64,000 nucleotides of DNA, from contig NZ_BSEN01000001.1 in NCBI RefSeq assembly GCF_027921845.1, positions 172,948 to 236,947 of the forward strand. The letters run 5' to 3'. The position numbers and the translations under genes were made by a program. The notes beneath the pieces are model-generated. The model did not search any database, was not told where the DNA came from, and was given only the letters and a program-made list of their open reading frames with translations. Positions 8,694 to 19,299 of this stretch are shown one piece after another (positions within the stretch are counted from its first letter, which is position 1; every line of letters begins with the position of its first letter). Origin of the DNA: Leifsonia poae. GTDB lineage: Bacteria > Actinomycetota > Actinomycetes > Actinomycetales > Microbacteriaceae.

Positions 8694-9989
8694 ATGGCTG
8701 ATCGCGAATATGGCTTCCGCACGCGTGCGATTCACGCGGGCAACATCCCCGATCCGGTGACCGGGGCCCGCGCGCTCCCGATCTACCAGACGAGCGCGTT
8801 CGTGTTCGACGACACGGCGGATGCGGCGGCCCGGTTCGCCCTCCAGAAGTACGGCAACATCTACTCGCGGCTGGCCAACCCGACGGTCGCCTCGTTCGAG
8901 GAGCGGGTGGCCAGCCTCGAGGGCGGTCTCGGTGCCGTGGCGACGGCCAGCGGGCTGAGCGCGCAGTACATCACGTTCGCGTCGCTCGCCGGTGCCGGCG
9001 ACCACATCGTGGCGTCGGCGAACCTCTACGGCGGTTCGATCACGCAGCTCGATGTGACCCTGCGGCGGTTCGGGGTGGACACCACGTTCATCCAGAGCGC
9101 AGACCCCGCCGACTATGCGGCGGCGATCACCGACAAGACCAAGCTCATCTTCGCGGAGACGATCGCGAACCCGTCCGGCGAGATCGCGGACATCGAGGGC
9201 CTCGCCGACGTCGCGCACGCGGCCGGCATCCCGTTGATCATCGACTCGACGATCGCGACGCCGTACCTCAACCGCCCGATCGAGTGGGGCGCCGACATCG
9301 TCATCCACTCGGCCACCAAGTTCCTCGGCGGCCACGGCACGACCCTCGGCGGCGTGGTCGTGGAGAGCGGCCGCTTCGACTGGCACACCGAGAAGTTCCC
9401 GCTCTTCGGGCAGCCGGTGCCGTCGTACGGCGGCCTGCAGTGGTCGGGCAACTTCGGCGAGTACGCGTTCCTCACCCGCCTGCGCGCGGAGCAGCTGCGC
9501 GACATCGGGCCGTCCCTCGCCCCGCACTCGGCATTCCTGCTCGCGCAGGGCGTCGAGACGCTGCCGTACCGCATCCAGGCGCACGTCGACAATGCGCGCA
9601 CCGTCGCGGAATGGCTCGACGCCGACCCGCGGATCGAGTCGGTGTTCTGGGCCGGGCTCCCGGCGCATCCGCACCACGGCCGTGCGCAGAAGTACCTGCC
9701 GAAGGGGCCGGGCAGCGTCTTCAGCTTCGTGGTGAAGGGCGGCCGCGAGGTGGGCCAGGCCTTCATCGAGTCGGTGAACCTCGCCAGCCACCTGGCCAAC
9801 ATCGGCGACGCGAAGACGCTCGTCATCCACCCGGCGTCGACGACGCACGCCCAGCTGACCGAGCAGCAGCTCCTCGACGCGGGGGTGCTTCCCGGCGTCG
9901 TGAGGATTAGCGTTGGTATCGAGGACGTCGATGACATCATCTACGACCTCGACCAGGCCCTCGACGCCGCTGTGAAGGAGAACGCATGA
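8694..9989 (+). CDS. metY: O-acetylhomoserine/O-acetylserine sulfhydrylase
   Basis: PLP enzyme of the Cys/Met metabolism family that makes homocysteine from O-acetylhomoserine and sulfide. The 431 residues match the long MetY type. Visible are the N-terminal TRAIHAGNIPDPVTGARALPIYQTSAFVF (two blocks), the PLP-binding lysine region HSATKFLGGHGTTLGG near 203-218 and ANIGDAKTLVIHPASTTH near 362-379. The ATG lies 6 bases after TAGCGT (8682-8687), suggesting a leaderless mRNA and therefore no 5' riboswitch. The next gene starts inside its stop (ATGA), so the two are cotranscribed. Confidence 0.95.
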   Translation: MADREYGFRTRAIHAGNIPDPVTGARALPIYQTSAFVFDDTADAAARFALQKYGNIYSRLANPTVASFEERVASLEGGLGAVATASGLSAQYITFASLAGAGDHIVASANLYGGSITQLDVTLRRFGVDTTFIQSADPADYAAAITDKTKLIFAETIANPSGEIADIEGLADVAHAAGIPLIIDSTIATPYLNRPIEWGADIVIHSATKFLGGHGTTLGGVVVESGRFDWHTEKFPLFGQPVPSYGGLQWSGNFGEYAFLTRLRAEQLRDIGPSLAPHSAFLLAQGVETLPYRIQAHVDNARTVAEWLDADPRIESVFWAGLPAHPHHGRAQKYLPKGPGSVFSFVVKGGREVGQAFIESVNLASHLANIGDAKTLVIHPASTTHAQLTEQQLLDAGVLPGVVRISVGIEDVDDIIYDLDQALDAAVKENA

Positions 9990-10582
9990 CGCTCACGGAT
10001 TCTCCCGCCGGCTCCACGGCGGGAACCGAGGAAGTCCAGCTGGTCAACGGCCTGAGCTGCTCGCTGCCGGCCGACTCCCCCCTGGCGAAGCTGCTCAAGT
10101 CGCAGCGCACCTGGGTCGGCCCGGATGCGAAGGAGCGCCTGAAGATCCTGCGTGCGGCCAAATCCGTCGCCATCGTCGGCGCTTCGGCCAACCCCTCCCG
10201 CTCGAGCTACTTCGTCGGCACGTACCTGCAGCAGTCGAGCGACTACCGGGTGTACTTCGTGAACCCGAACGCCGACACGATCCTCGGGCAGAAGGCCTAC
10301 CCCGACCTCGGCTCGCTGCCGGAGGTCCCCGACATCGTCGACGTCTTCCGCAAGGCGAGCGACATCCCCGCGGTGATCGACGAGGTCGTCGCCGCCGGCG
10401 CCCCGACGGTCTGGGTGCAGCTCGGCATCTGGAACCAGGAGGCGGCCGAGTACGGCGAGTCGAAAGGCCTCACGGTCGTGATGGACCGGTGCATCAAGAT
10501 CGAGCACGCGCGCTTCCATGGCGGACTGCACCTGCTCGGCTTCGACACCGGTCAGATCACGGCGCGCAAGACGATCCGCTGA
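9986..10582 (+). CDS. CoA-binding domain protein (YccU family)
   Basis: 198 residues with a Rossmann-like CoA-binding domain: SVAIVGASANPSRSSYFVGTY (two blocks near 58-78), YFVNPNADTILGQKAYPDL near 91-109 and VDVFRKASDIP. The C-terminal half has MDRCIKIEH, typical of the YccU/HcgC-like group. The precise role is unknown. The start overlaps the metY stop by four bases, and the metY/CoA-binding pairing is a recurrent actinobacterial arrangement, suggesting a link to methionine or sulfur metabolism. Confidence 0.88.
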   Translation: MTLTDSPAGSTAGTEEVQLVNGLSCSLPADSPLAKLLKSQRTWVGPDAKERLKILRAAKSVAIVGASANPSRSSYFVGTYLQQSSDYRVYFVNPNADTILGQKAYPDLGSLPEVPDIVDVFRKASDIPAVIDEVVAAGAPTVWVQLGIWNQEAAEYGESKGLTVVMDRCIKIEHARFHGGLHLLGFDTGQITARKTIR

Positions 10583-10612
10583 CGCCCGCCCGGCTGACTC
10601 TCTGCGCCGCGC

Positions 10613-11197
10613 TCAGGCGCGGGCCACGATGTGGAACACGTGCCAGTGCTTGGGGCCCTCGAACGACATCCCGCGGCGGTCCTCCTCTGCCAGCTCCACG
10701 ACATCCAGGCCAGTGAGCATCGCCTCGACGCCGGCGCGGTCGTGGAAGTTCATGCCCGGTCGGCCGTACCACTCGTCGTGGGGCCCGAAGAGCTGCCCCG
10801 CGAACACGGCGCCGGGGCGCAGGGCGTCGCGGATGTCGGCCCAGAGATAGGGGAAGTGCCCGGCGTCGCAGAACGGCAGGGCGAATCCGGCGTAGACGAA
10901 GTCGCTCTCGGGCAGGGCGCCGAGCGACTCGAAGGGGGCGCAACGCACCTCGACCCTGTCCGCGAGCTCGGCTCCGACGGTGGCGCCGACCCGTTTCTCG
11001 ACCTCGGGGTCCGCATCGATGGCCACGACGTGCCAGCCGTTCTCGGCCAGGCGGAGCGTCTCGATCCCGTCGCCGCAGCCGAGGTCGATGGCATCCCCCG
11101 GGCGATCGCCCTGCCACGCCTCGAGTCCGCGGGTGAAGGTCGGACGCACGCCGCGGCCGCTCTGCGCGGTGTAGAAGTCGGACCAATCGAATACCAT
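10613..11197 (-). CDS. Class I SAM-dependent methyltransferase
   Basis: 194 residues. SAM-binding motif I is AIDLGCGDGIETLRLAENGW near residues 37-56, with acidic motif II VVAIDADPEV and a later motif near FVYAGFALPFCDAGHF. The substrate cannot be told; small proteins of this type often act on small molecules such as tellurite or thiopurine-like compounds. The ATG at 11195-11197 has GAGGAG about 5 bases upstream. It is divergent from the large BTAD regulator. Confidence 0.85.
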   Translation of the reverse strand: MVFDWSDFYTAQSGRGVRPTFTRGLEAWQGDRPGDAIDLGCGDGIETLRLAENGWHVVAIDADPEVEKRVGATVGAELADRVEVRCAPFESLGALPESDFVYAGFALPFCDAGHFPYLWADIRDALRPGAVFAGQLFGPHDEWYGRPGMNFHDRAGVEAMLTGLDVVELAEEDRRGMSFEGPKHWHVFHIVARA

Positions 11198-11290
11198 CGC
11201 GCTCCTCGCCGAGTCGGGTCGCCGGCCGCCGGCCGACAACGGATCAGCCCCGAGCCTACGCGCGCGCAGGCGGGTGTCGCCCGGGCTGGC

Positions 11291-11296
11291 TAAAAT
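11291..11296 (+). promoter_or_regulatory. -10 element of the BTAD regulator gene (leaderless)
   Basis: TAAAAT followed by 6 bases and then the ATG at 11303. This places the expected transcription start at the start codon. It is an A/T-rich hexamer in very GC-rich surroundings. Confidence 0.6.
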
Positions 11297-11302
11297 CGGC
11301 GA

Positions 11303-14300
11303 ATGGCCTCCCCTCCCTCCCCTCGAGTCGCCGTGCTCGGCCCCGTGCTGGTCGAGAACCGCTCGGGCGAGCTCGTCGAGCCCGCGGGAGCGCTGGGGAA
11401 GAGCCTGATCGTCGCGCTGGTGCTCGCGCGCGGCTCCTTGTCGGTGACATCGCTGGTGGAGGACCTCTGGAACGACGCGCCGCCGCGGCAGGAGCGCGCG
11501 GCCCTGCAGACCCTCGTCTCGCGGGTGCGTACGGCGAGCGCCGACGGGCTCCTGGAATCGACCGCGAGCGGTTACGCCCTCGGCGTGGCCCCGGAGCACA
11601 CGGACCTCGGTATCGCACGCGCCCACCTGGAGCGCGCTCGTCGGGCGGATGCGGCCGGCGACCCGGCGACGGCGCTCGACGAGGCGGGCCACGCCCTCGC
11701 CCTCTGGCGCGGCGAGCCGGGCGGCGAACTCGGATCGACACCCCTCGCCGACGAGCTCGGCCGCGCGGCCGCGGGGCTCCGCGACGAACTGCACCTCCTC
11801 CGCGCCCGGTCGCGCCGCCTGCTCGGAGACCCGGTCGCAGCGCTTCGCGACCTCGAACCGTTGATCGCCGCCGCTCCGCTCGACGAGCAGGTGCAGCTCG
11901 AACGGCTGCGCGCGCTCGACGCTGCCGGCCGCCGGAACGACGCCGTCGCGGTGTTCGCCGAGTTGAAGGCGGCGCTGATCGATCAGCTGGGCACCCGGCC
12001 GGGCGCCGAACTGGTGGCGTTCAATGCGCACCTCCTCACCGACGAGGAGCGCCCTCTGCCGGCACCCGCGCGGGTCAGGCTCGGGCTCCGGACCGCTCCG
12101 AACGCCCTGATCGGGCGCGAATACGATGTCGACGCCCTCGAAGACCTGGTCGCGACGTCGCCCCTGACCACCATCCTCGGAGCGGGCGGCCTCGGCAAGA
12201 CGCGGCTCGCCCAGGAGATCGGCAACCGCGCGGTGCACACGCCCGCCGTGGTGTTCGTCGAACTGGCCAGCGTGCGCTCCGGCGACGACATCGCCCTCGC
12301 CTTCGCTTCCACTCTGGGCATCCGCGAGGCGCGCTCGCTCCGGGCGAGCGACCCCGGCTCGCAGCTCGACCTGCGCTCGCGCATCCTGGGCCTCCTGGCG
12401 GAGCGCGAGACCTTGCTCATCGTCGACAACTGCGAGCACATCGTGGATGCGGCGGCGGCCTGGGTGGCGGACATCCTGGAGTCGACGACCACGGTGCGGG
12501 TGCTGGCCACGAGCCGCGCACCGCTGGCGATCGGTGCCGAGCGCGTCTATCCGCTCGACTCGCTCGCCAGCACCGACGGCGACCTGGCCGGCGGCCCCGC
12601 GGTCGATCTCTTCATGGAACGGGCAAGGGCCGCGCGCCCCGGCGTCGTGCTGCCGCCCGACATCGTCGCGCGACTCTGCGACCGCCTCGACGGTCTGCCG
12701 CTGGCGATCGAGCTGGCGGCGGCCCGCACCCGCGCGATGTCGGTGGACGAGATCGAGCGGCGGCTGGGGAACCGCTTCGCGCTCCTCACCGGCGGCGAGC
12801 GCAACGCGCCCGAGCGGCACCGCACCCTGCTGGCCGTGATCGACTGGAGCTGGAATCTGCTGGGAGACTCCGAGCGGGCCCTGCTGCGCCGGCTCGCCCT
12901 GTTCCCCGACGGGTTCAGCGCGGAGGCGGCCGAGGCGGTCGCTGGCGATCGCGCCGACACCGTGCTCGACGACCTCGAAGCGCTCGTCAACCAGTCCCTC
13001 GTCGCGGTCGCGGAGGCCAGCGCGACGGGCATCCTGCGCTACCGGATGCTGGAGACCGTGCGCGAGTTCGGCGAACTCGAACTGCGCCAGGCCGACGAGC
13101 TCTCCCTCGTGCGCGAGGCGATGTACGGCTGGGCGACGGCCTTCTCGCGGCGGACACTCGGCGCCATGCACGGGGCGGCCCAGGTGCGCAACTTCAACCT
13201 GATCAACGCCGAGCAGGACAACCTGGTGACCATCCTGCGGCTGGCCATCGACGAGCGGCGCGGCGCCGACATCGCGGCGACCTTCTCCGCGCTCGCCTAC
13301 TACTGGTCGCTGCGCAGCGCCCACAGCGAGGTGCTGTCCTTCGGCTCGGTGGTCGTCGAGGCGCTCACCGGATGGGTGCCGTCCGGCGTCGAACGCGACG
13401 ATGCGGCCGCGAGCTACGCGATCATCGGAGGCACCTTCCTCTACCTGGACCTGCGCACGGCGGTGCGGGCGATCTCCCGGCTCAAGAAGATCACGCGCGA
13501 GGCACCGCTGGCCGATGCACGCCTCAACGCCATCACCCAGCTCGTGCAACTCGCCTCGCACCTCGACGAGGCGCTGGCTCTGCTCGAGGAGTTCCGGCGC
13601 TCGCCGGACCCGGCGCTCGCGGCGATGGGCGGGCTGATGCTCGCCCAGCTCGGGGAGAACTCGGGCGACCTCGACGAGTCGCTCGCGATCGCGGCGGAGG
13701 CCGACGAGAAGGCGACGATCGCGCAGGACACGTGGGCCATCGCCTCGGCCGCCCAGGCGCTCGCTCAGCTGCACAGCCAGCTCGCCCATCCAGAAGAGGC
13801 TTTGCGCTGGGCGGAGCGCTCGCAGGCGGGCCTGAGCCAGCTGCAGGCGGACGGCGATCTGCGCCAACTCGACTGGATCATCGCGATCAACGCGATCTCG
13901 GCGGGCGACCTCGCCCGCGGGCGGCGGCTCCTGGAGACGTACCTCGGCCGGGAGGACGATCCGACCGGGTTCGACTACGTCGACTACTACGGGATCGGCT
14001 ATGCCGGGCTGGCAGAGATCGCCCTGGCCGAGGGTGACATCGACGAGGGGCTCCGCTACTACGACCAGGCCGTCGGGGTGTATGGGAAGGGCAACGTCAC
14101 CACGAACCCGTGGATGACGATCCTGGGGGCGGCGCAGCTCGCGTCCCGGCTCCGGGCGCACGCCGACGGTCACGAACTCGATCGGGACGGTACGGACCGG
14201 CTCGCGCGCGAACTGCGCACGCGCATCCTCGTCTCGTACCGGCTGCGGCCGGTCTACATCGACAAGCCGGTGGTCGGCGCCGGGCTGCTGGGAGCGGCGT

Positions 14301-14557
14301 TCTGGATGCTCGACCCGCACACCGCCGCCGGGCGCGACGAGGAGTGGACGCGTCGCGGCGTCGAGCTGTTCGCCCTGGCCGACCGCGCGAACTCGCGGCA
14401 GGACATGCCGAGTCTCAACCGCGCCAGGCTGGGCGCCGTCATCCGGAACGCGGTCGGGGACGCCGCGGTCGACGCGGCCATCGCCGAGGCGCAGGCGCTC
14501 GACCGCAACGCGGCCGTGGTCCGCGGGCTGGCGGTGCTGCGCGACCTGCGCTTCTGA
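11303..14557 (+). CDS. AfsR/SARP-like transcriptional regulator with BTAD and NB-ARC ATPase domains
   Basis: 1084 residues. An N-terminal winged-helix DNA-binding domain lies at about 8-95 (SLVEDLWNDAPP, QTLVSRVRTA) and a bacterial transcriptional activation domain at about 100-245. An AAA/NB-ARC-type ATPase follows, with Walker A GAGGLGKTRLA near 294 and LLIVDNCEH Walker B near 373. The C-terminal ~450 residues are helical and TPR-like. Proteins of this build control secondary metabolism or local operons in response to unknown signals. The TAAAAT -10 lies 6 bases before the ATG. No target operon is obvious; the methyltransferase is divergent and the PH-domain pair is convergent. Confidence 0.9.
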   Translation: MASPPSPRVAVLGPVLVENRSGELVEPAGALGKSLIVALVLARGSLSVTSLVEDLWNDAPPRQERAALQTLVSRVRTASADGLLESTASGYALGVAPEHTDLGIARAHLERARRADAAGDPATALDEAGHALALWRGEPGGELGSTPLADELGRAAAGLRDELHLLRARSRRLLGDPVAALRDLEPLIAAAPLDEQVQLERLRALDAAGRRNDAVAVFAELKAALIDQLGTRPGAELVAFNAHLLTDEERPLPAPARVRLGLRTAPNALIGREYDVDALEDLVATSPLTTILGAGGLGKTRLAQEIGNRAVHTPAVVFVELASVRSGDDIALAFASTLGIREARSLRASDPGSQLDLRSRILGLLAERETLLIVDNCEHIVDAAAAWVADILESTTTVRVLATSRAPLAIGAERVYPLDSLASTDGDLAGGPAVDLFMERARAARPGVVLPPDIVARLCDRLDGLPLAIELAAARTRAMSVDEIERRLGNRFALLTGGERNAPERHRTLLAVIDWSWNLLGDSERALLRRLALFPDGFSAEAAEAVAGDRADTVLDDLEALVNQSLVAVAEASATGILRYRMLETVREFGELELRQADELSLVREAMYGWATAFSRRTLGAMHGAAQVRNFNLINAEQDNLVTILRLAIDERRGADIAATFSALAYYWSLRSAHSEVLSFGSVVVEALTGWVPSGVERDDAAASYAIIGGTFLYLDLRTAVRAISRLKKITREAPLADARLNAITQLVQLASHLDEALALLEEFRRSPDPALAAMGGLMLAQLGENSGDLDESLAIAAEADEKATIAQDTWAIASAAQALAQLHSQLAHPEEALRWAERSQAGLSQLQADGDLRQLDWIIAINAISAGDLARGRRLLETYLGREDDPTGFDYVDYYGIGYAGLAEIALAEGDIDEGLRYYDQAVGVYGKGNVTTNPWMTILGAAQLASRLRAHADGHELDRDGTDRLARELRTRILVSYRLRPVYIDKPVVGAGLLGAAFWMLDPHTAAGRDEEWTRRGVELFALADRANSRQDMPSLNRARLGAVIRNAVGDAAVDAAIAEAQALDRNAAVVRGLAVLRDLRF

Positions 14558-14572
14558 GCGCGGCGGGTACCG

Positions 14573-16159
14573 CTAGACCGTCGCGGCGTACCGCGCGAGG
14601 TACTGACCTGCCGACAGCACCTCGTGACGAAGACTGATCGCCTCGATGATCGGCCAGACCTGACCGTCGGGCAGATCCGGGATGACCACCTTGTGGCGTC
14701 CGGCGGCCGTGGTGGCGATCAGGGTCGCCAGCCCGGCGCGGCGCTGGAAGAAGCTGCGCCGAATGGTCCAGCCGATGATCCCCTCGGTGGCGAGCACGGC
14801 CCGGCGGCGGTTGAGGGAGCCACTCTGCGCGATCAGCCAGCCGGGGAGCAGCGCGTGCCCGAGCCCGCGCCACCGGTCCGCGGCGAGCAGGGCCGAGGCG
14901 GGCACGATCACGAGGAACGCCCACCACACGTACGGTCCGACGAAGCCGAGCAGCTGCGCAACCAGGGCCAGCGCGACGAGCACGCCCGCGAACGACGCGG
15001 CCCGCGTGTAGCGGCGCCGGTGCGCACGCGGGCCGTGCCCAACCAGCGGGACCTCGAGCGGAGCGCGGGTGTGGAGCACCTCGGCGGCGATCCGCACAGC
15101 CTCCTCGCGCGGCCCGGGAGGCGCGAGCAGCGCGACCCCGCCGCGCTGCCGGCCGAGTCCGGTCATGATCGCGTGCGCCGACGCGGCGCCGGCCACCCGG
15201 AGCGACAGCGGCTCGGAGACCTGCACGCCACGCAGCCGGGTCTCGTCGAGGGTGATCTGGCGGGCGCGGATCAGCCCGTGCCCGATGTGCAGGGTGTCCG
15301 GGCCGGACCGGTGGATGGAGAACCGGTGGTAGGCGAGCGCGTAGCGCACCATGGCCACGACCGAGGCGATGACGACGAGCCCTGCTGCGGCCCAGAGGGC
15401 GACGGTCAGCAGCGGGAGGCGCGTCACCCAGCCGATGCCCTGCTCGACGACGGGAAGCCGGGTGAGGATGCCGCCCTCGAAGAAGTTGAGCTGCAGCGCG
15501 GCGAAGGCGACGGCGACGATCGACGCGACGCCGCTGAGGGTGAGCGGGGCGTAGCGGACCCATCCGGGGCGCCAGCGGCTGAGGTTGGCGGGCTGCTCGG
15601 CGACGGGGGCTTCGGGACCCTCGAGGCCGGCTGCATCCGCGCGGGCGGTGAGCCGCAGCAGCTCGTCGCGCAGCGCCGGGACGTCGCGCACGGCGACCGC
15701 GTTGAGCTCGAGCTCGTCCTGCCCGTGCGAGGCGCCGGTGCCGACCTTCACGACGGCGAGGCCGAAGATGCGGTGCAGCAGGGTCGAGTCAACATCCACG
15801 CTGCGGATGCGGTCCCTCGGCGCCGAGAGGACGCGGCGGTTCAGCACCCCGCGCCGCACCTGCACGTGGGTGGGAGTGATGCGGTAGGTGGTGGTGAGGA
15901 AGCGGAGCACGCCGAACACGACGCCGAGGCCGGAGAGGACGTACGCCCACCAGGGCTCGCCACCGGCGGCGCCCGCGACGAGGGCGATGAGCAGCACCGG
16001 CAGGTACCGGATGAGCTCGCGCAGCGGGTGCACGAGCAGCATGCGCCCGTTGAGGCGGCGCCACGGCTCGGTCGAAGGGTCGGGCTCGGCGTCGGGCGCG
16101 GTGTCGGACGCGGTGTCGGGGGCAGGCGAGGGGTCGGGCGCCGGGTCGAGGTCGCTCAC
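14573..16159 (-). CDS. YdbT-like membrane protein with PH (bPH2) domains
   Basis: 528 residues. After a Pro/Asp-rich N-terminus, hydrophobic pairs alternate with bPH2 domains: TYRITPTHVQVRRGVLNRRVLSAPRDRIRSVDVD (in blocks near 95-130), a middle copy around YHRFSIHRSGPDTLHIGHGLIRARQ, and a third near SLNRRRAVLATEGIIGW. The start is GTG 16159, overlapping the upstream stop as GTGA, so translation is coupled to the YdbS-like gene. The function of these envelope PH proteins is not established. Confidence 0.85.
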   Translation of the reverse strand: MSDLDPAPDPSPAPDTASDTAPDAEPDPSTEPWRRLNGRMLLVHPLRELIRYLPVLLIALVAGAAGGEPWWAYVLSGLGVVFGVLRFLTTTYRITPTHVQVRRGVLNRRVLSAPRDRIRSVDVDSTLLHRIFGLAVVKVGTGASHGQDELELNAVAVRDVPALRDELLRLTARADAAGLEGPEAPVAEQPANLSRWRPGWVRYAPLTLSGVASIVAVAFAALQLNFFEGGILTRLPVVEQGIGWVTRLPLLTVALWAAAGLVVIASVVAMVRYALAYHRFSIHRSGPDTLHIGHGLIRARQITLDETRLRGVQVSEPLSLRVAGAASAHAIMTGLGRQRGGVALLAPPGPREEAVRIAAEVLHTRAPLEVPLVGHGPRAHRRRYTRAASFAGVLVALALVAQLLGFVGPYVWWAFLVIVPASALLAADRWRGLGHALLPGWLIAQSGSLNRRRAVLATEGIIGWTIRRSFFQRRAGLATLIATTAAGRHKVVIPDLPDGQVWPIIEAISLRHEVLSAGQYLARYAATV

Positions 16160-16668
16160 GTCGCATCCCCCTCGCTGTGCTGCGCGACCTCGGCCAGCAC
16201 GGCGACGACCTCCCTGGCCACGTCGTCGTCGAGCGCGTGGATGGTCAGCGCTCCCGCCGACGACGCGGTGGTGATCGTCACCGACGTGAGCCCCATCAGC
16301 CGCATGAGGAAGCCGCGCCGCGAGTCCACGGTCTGCAGCCGGGCGATCGGGGCGACGCGAGTCTCCTGGGTGAACCAGCCGGAGCGCACGAAGATCGCGT
16401 CGTCCGTGATCTCCCAGCGATGCACGCGGTAGCGCCAGCGCGGCATCACGGCGACGTGCACGACGGCGGCGACGACCGTGAGCGCCAGCCCGGCGAGGTG
16501 GAGCGGCTGCGTCCAGGCGTCGGCCAGCAGCATCCAGAGCAGTTGGAGTGCGGCGAAGAAGGTCCAGCCGACCGCCGCGTCCCACGCCCAGAACCGCACG
16601 GCCCGTTCGCTGGGGCGACCGGAGGGCTCCTTGACCATGGCGGCGATGTCTCCGACGACGATGCTCAT
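16156..16668 (-). CDS. YdbS-like membrane protein with one PH (bPH2) domain
   Basis: 170 residues. Two hydrophobic segments at about 38-80 precede a bPH2 domain with RYRVHRWEITDDAIFVRSGW and APIARLQTVDSRRGFLMR. The start MSIVVGDIAAM is chosen because AAGGACC lies just upstream; the frame stays open further upstream but is basic and unlike a protein. Together with the following gene it forms the usual YdbS/YdbT pair. It starts 80 bp after the ABC permease, so it may share that transcript. Confidence 0.85.
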   Translation of the reverse strand: MSIVVGDIAAMVKEPSGRPSERAVRFWAWDAAVGWTFFAALQLLWMLLADAWTQPLHLAGLALTVVAAVVHVAVMPRWRYRVHRWEITDDAIFVRSGWFTQETRVAPIARLQTVDSRRGFLMRLMGLTSVTITTASSAGALTIHALDDDVAREVVAVLAEVAQHSEGDAT

Positions 16669-16748
16669 GAGAGGTCCTTCCTGGCTCCAGCGTGCGAGGT
16701 GCGGTTCCGGGTGGGTGGGATGCGGGCGCGTGGGATGCGGCTGGCGGG

Positions 16749-17563
16749 CTACGCCTTGCGCATGTAGGCGCGCACGGTGAGCGGCGCGAAGATCGCCACG
16801 ATGACGGCCGCCCCGAGCAGGGCGTACCACGCGTCAGCGCCCCAGACGCCGTTGTTGGCGAGCTCGCGCACGGCGGTGACCAGGTGCGAGACCGGGTTGA
16901 TGTTGACGAACCACTGCAGCCATCCGGGGAGCGAGTCGACCGGAACGTAGGCGTTGGAGAGGAAGGTCAGCGGGAAGAGCACCATGAACGAGATGCCCTG
17001 CACCGAACTCGCCGTTCGGGCGATGACGCCGAAGAAGGCGAAGATCCAGCTGATCGCCCACGATGACACGATCACCAGAAGCCCGGCGACGATGACGAAT
17101 CCGAGTCCGGCGGCGGGGTGGTAGCCCATGACGAAGCCCACTGCGAAGGTGATCGTCGTCGCGATCGCGTAGCGGATGGTGTCGGCGAGCAGCGCGCCGG
17201 CGAGCGGCGCGATGCGGGCGATCGGCAGCGACTTGAAGCGATCGAACACACCCTTGTCCATGTCTTCGCGCAACTGCACACCGGTGACGACCGACGTCGT
17301 GATCACGGTCTGCACGAGGATGCCCGGGATGAGGCTGGGCAGATAGTTCTGCACGCCACCGGCCACGGCACCGCCGAAGAGGTAGGCGAACATCACCGTG
17401 AAGATGATCGGCTGCAGGGTCACGTCGAACAGCTGCTCGGGAGTGCGCTTGATCTTCAGCAGGCCGCGGTAGGCCATGGTCAGCGAGTTCGCGATGGACT
17501 GCGTGAGGCTGACGTGGTTCTTGAGTTTCCGCTCGGAGGGCGGGGTGATCACGCTGAGGGCGG

Positions 17564-17567
<4 letters not shown>
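16749..17567 (-). CDS. ABC-2 type permease, DrrB family
   Basis: 272 residues with six hydrophobic segments, the DrrB-type drug/antibiotic exporter permease. Conserved blocks are RTPEQLFDVTLQPIIFTVMF near 40-60, EDMDKGVFDRFKSLPIAR near 100-117 and SNAYVPVDSLPGWLQWFVNINP near 200-222. The ATG overlaps the stop of the ATPase gene (ATGA). The exported compound is unknown. Confidence 0.93.
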
Positions 17568-18580
<1,013 letters not shown>

Positions 18581-18629
18581 GGTGGTCCTTCCTGATGAAG
18601 TGATGATGGGATTCATGGTGCAGGGCGCC

Positions 18630-18700
18630 GCTTACACCGTGCTTGCACGGTGCTTGCACGGCGCTTACACGGCGCTTACACCCGGCTTACGTGTGCTTAC
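18630..18700. repeat. Phased 11-bp GCTTACAC-type repeats upstream of the drrAB-like operon
   Basis: Seven GCTTRC motifs begin at 18630, 18641, 18652, 18663, 18674, 18685 and 18695, with periods of 11, 11, 11, 11, 11 and 10 bp. Full units read GCTTACACCGT, GCTTGCACGGT, GCTTGCACGGC, GCTTACACGGC and GCTTACACCCG. CACCGTGC and GCACGGTG (18635-18652) also form 8-bp inverted arms around TT. The period matches one helical turn, so the motifs lie on one DNA face. This looks like a regulator-binding array in the ABC exporter promoter; no regulator gene is adjacent. Confidence 0.75.
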
Positions 18701-18753
18701 GAGCGGCGAGCGGCGCAAACGCGCCGACGAGCAGTCGGGCAGGATGCGCGGGA

Positions 18754-19299
18754 TCAGGCCGCGGCGGAGAGGATGGCCTGGCGGTCGATGCCGGCGAGGG
18801 CGAGGGCACGCGGCACGGTGCCGAGCTCGATCGCCAGCAATGCCTTGAGCAGATCGACGTCGGCCGTGCCGGAACCGAGACCGGCGCCATGGCCTGCGCG
18901 GCCGCCCGGACCCGGCCGGCGCGTGCGCGCGGACAGCCGGTGGGCGCTCACCAGGGCCTCTCGTGCGGAGGCGCCCCAGCGCGGACGTTGGAGGCGGGGA
19001 GCGGCGCGCAGGCGCTCATCCGGGATCGGTGCGACGCCGGCGGCCGCGAGTCCGGCCTCCCGTTCGGCACGGAGCGCGCGCTCGATGCCGGTGTGGTCGA
19101 GGCCGGCTGCGGCCAGCGCGTGAGCGGCCGGGCCGGCGACCTCGAGGGACAGCGCGAGCAGCAGGTGCTCGGCTTCGACGGTCGGTGCGCCGCGGCGCTG
19201 AGCCTCGGCGACCGCCTCGATGACGACGCCGCGCAGGGCGCGGGACAGCCGGGGGTCGTCGCGGCCCTCGATGCCGCCGGTGCGGGTGTTCTCAGCCAT
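18754..19299 (-). CDS. Clp N-terminal (ClpN) domain protein
   Basis: 181 residues with two ClpN-type repeats but no AAA module. The first is about 20-75 (LRGVVIEAVAEAQRRGAPTV, then AEHLLLALS and GPAAHALAAAGLDHTGIERAL). The second is about 110-178 (SAREALVSAHRL, then DLLKALLAIELGTVPRALALAGID). In ClpA/ClpC this domain binds adaptors and substrates. Standing alone beside an HTH gene it may be an adaptor or a regulator partner; this is inference. Its start overlaps the end of the HTH gene by 8 bases. Confidence 0.85.
   Translation of the reverse strand: MAENTRTGGIEGRDDPRLSRALRGVVIEAVAEAQRRGAPTVEAEHLLLALSLEVAGPAAHALAAAGLDHTGIERALRAEREAGLAAAGVAPIPDERLRAAPRLQRPRWGASAREALVSAHRLSARTRRPGPGGRAGHGAGLGSGTADVDLLKALLAIELGTVPRALALAGIDRQAILSAAA

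Noticed and set aside
10613-14320. A 1235-codon open frame on the minus strand, antisense to the BTAD regulator
   Set aside because: Only its last 194 codons (methyltransferase) look like protein. The rest is a high-GC antisense shadow of the regulator, whose domains are clear.
19292-19299. HTH/ClpN pair as a toxin-antitoxin module
   Set aside because: Size, overlap and self-repression fit superficially, but neither protein resembles a known toxin; ClpN is an adaptor-binding domain.
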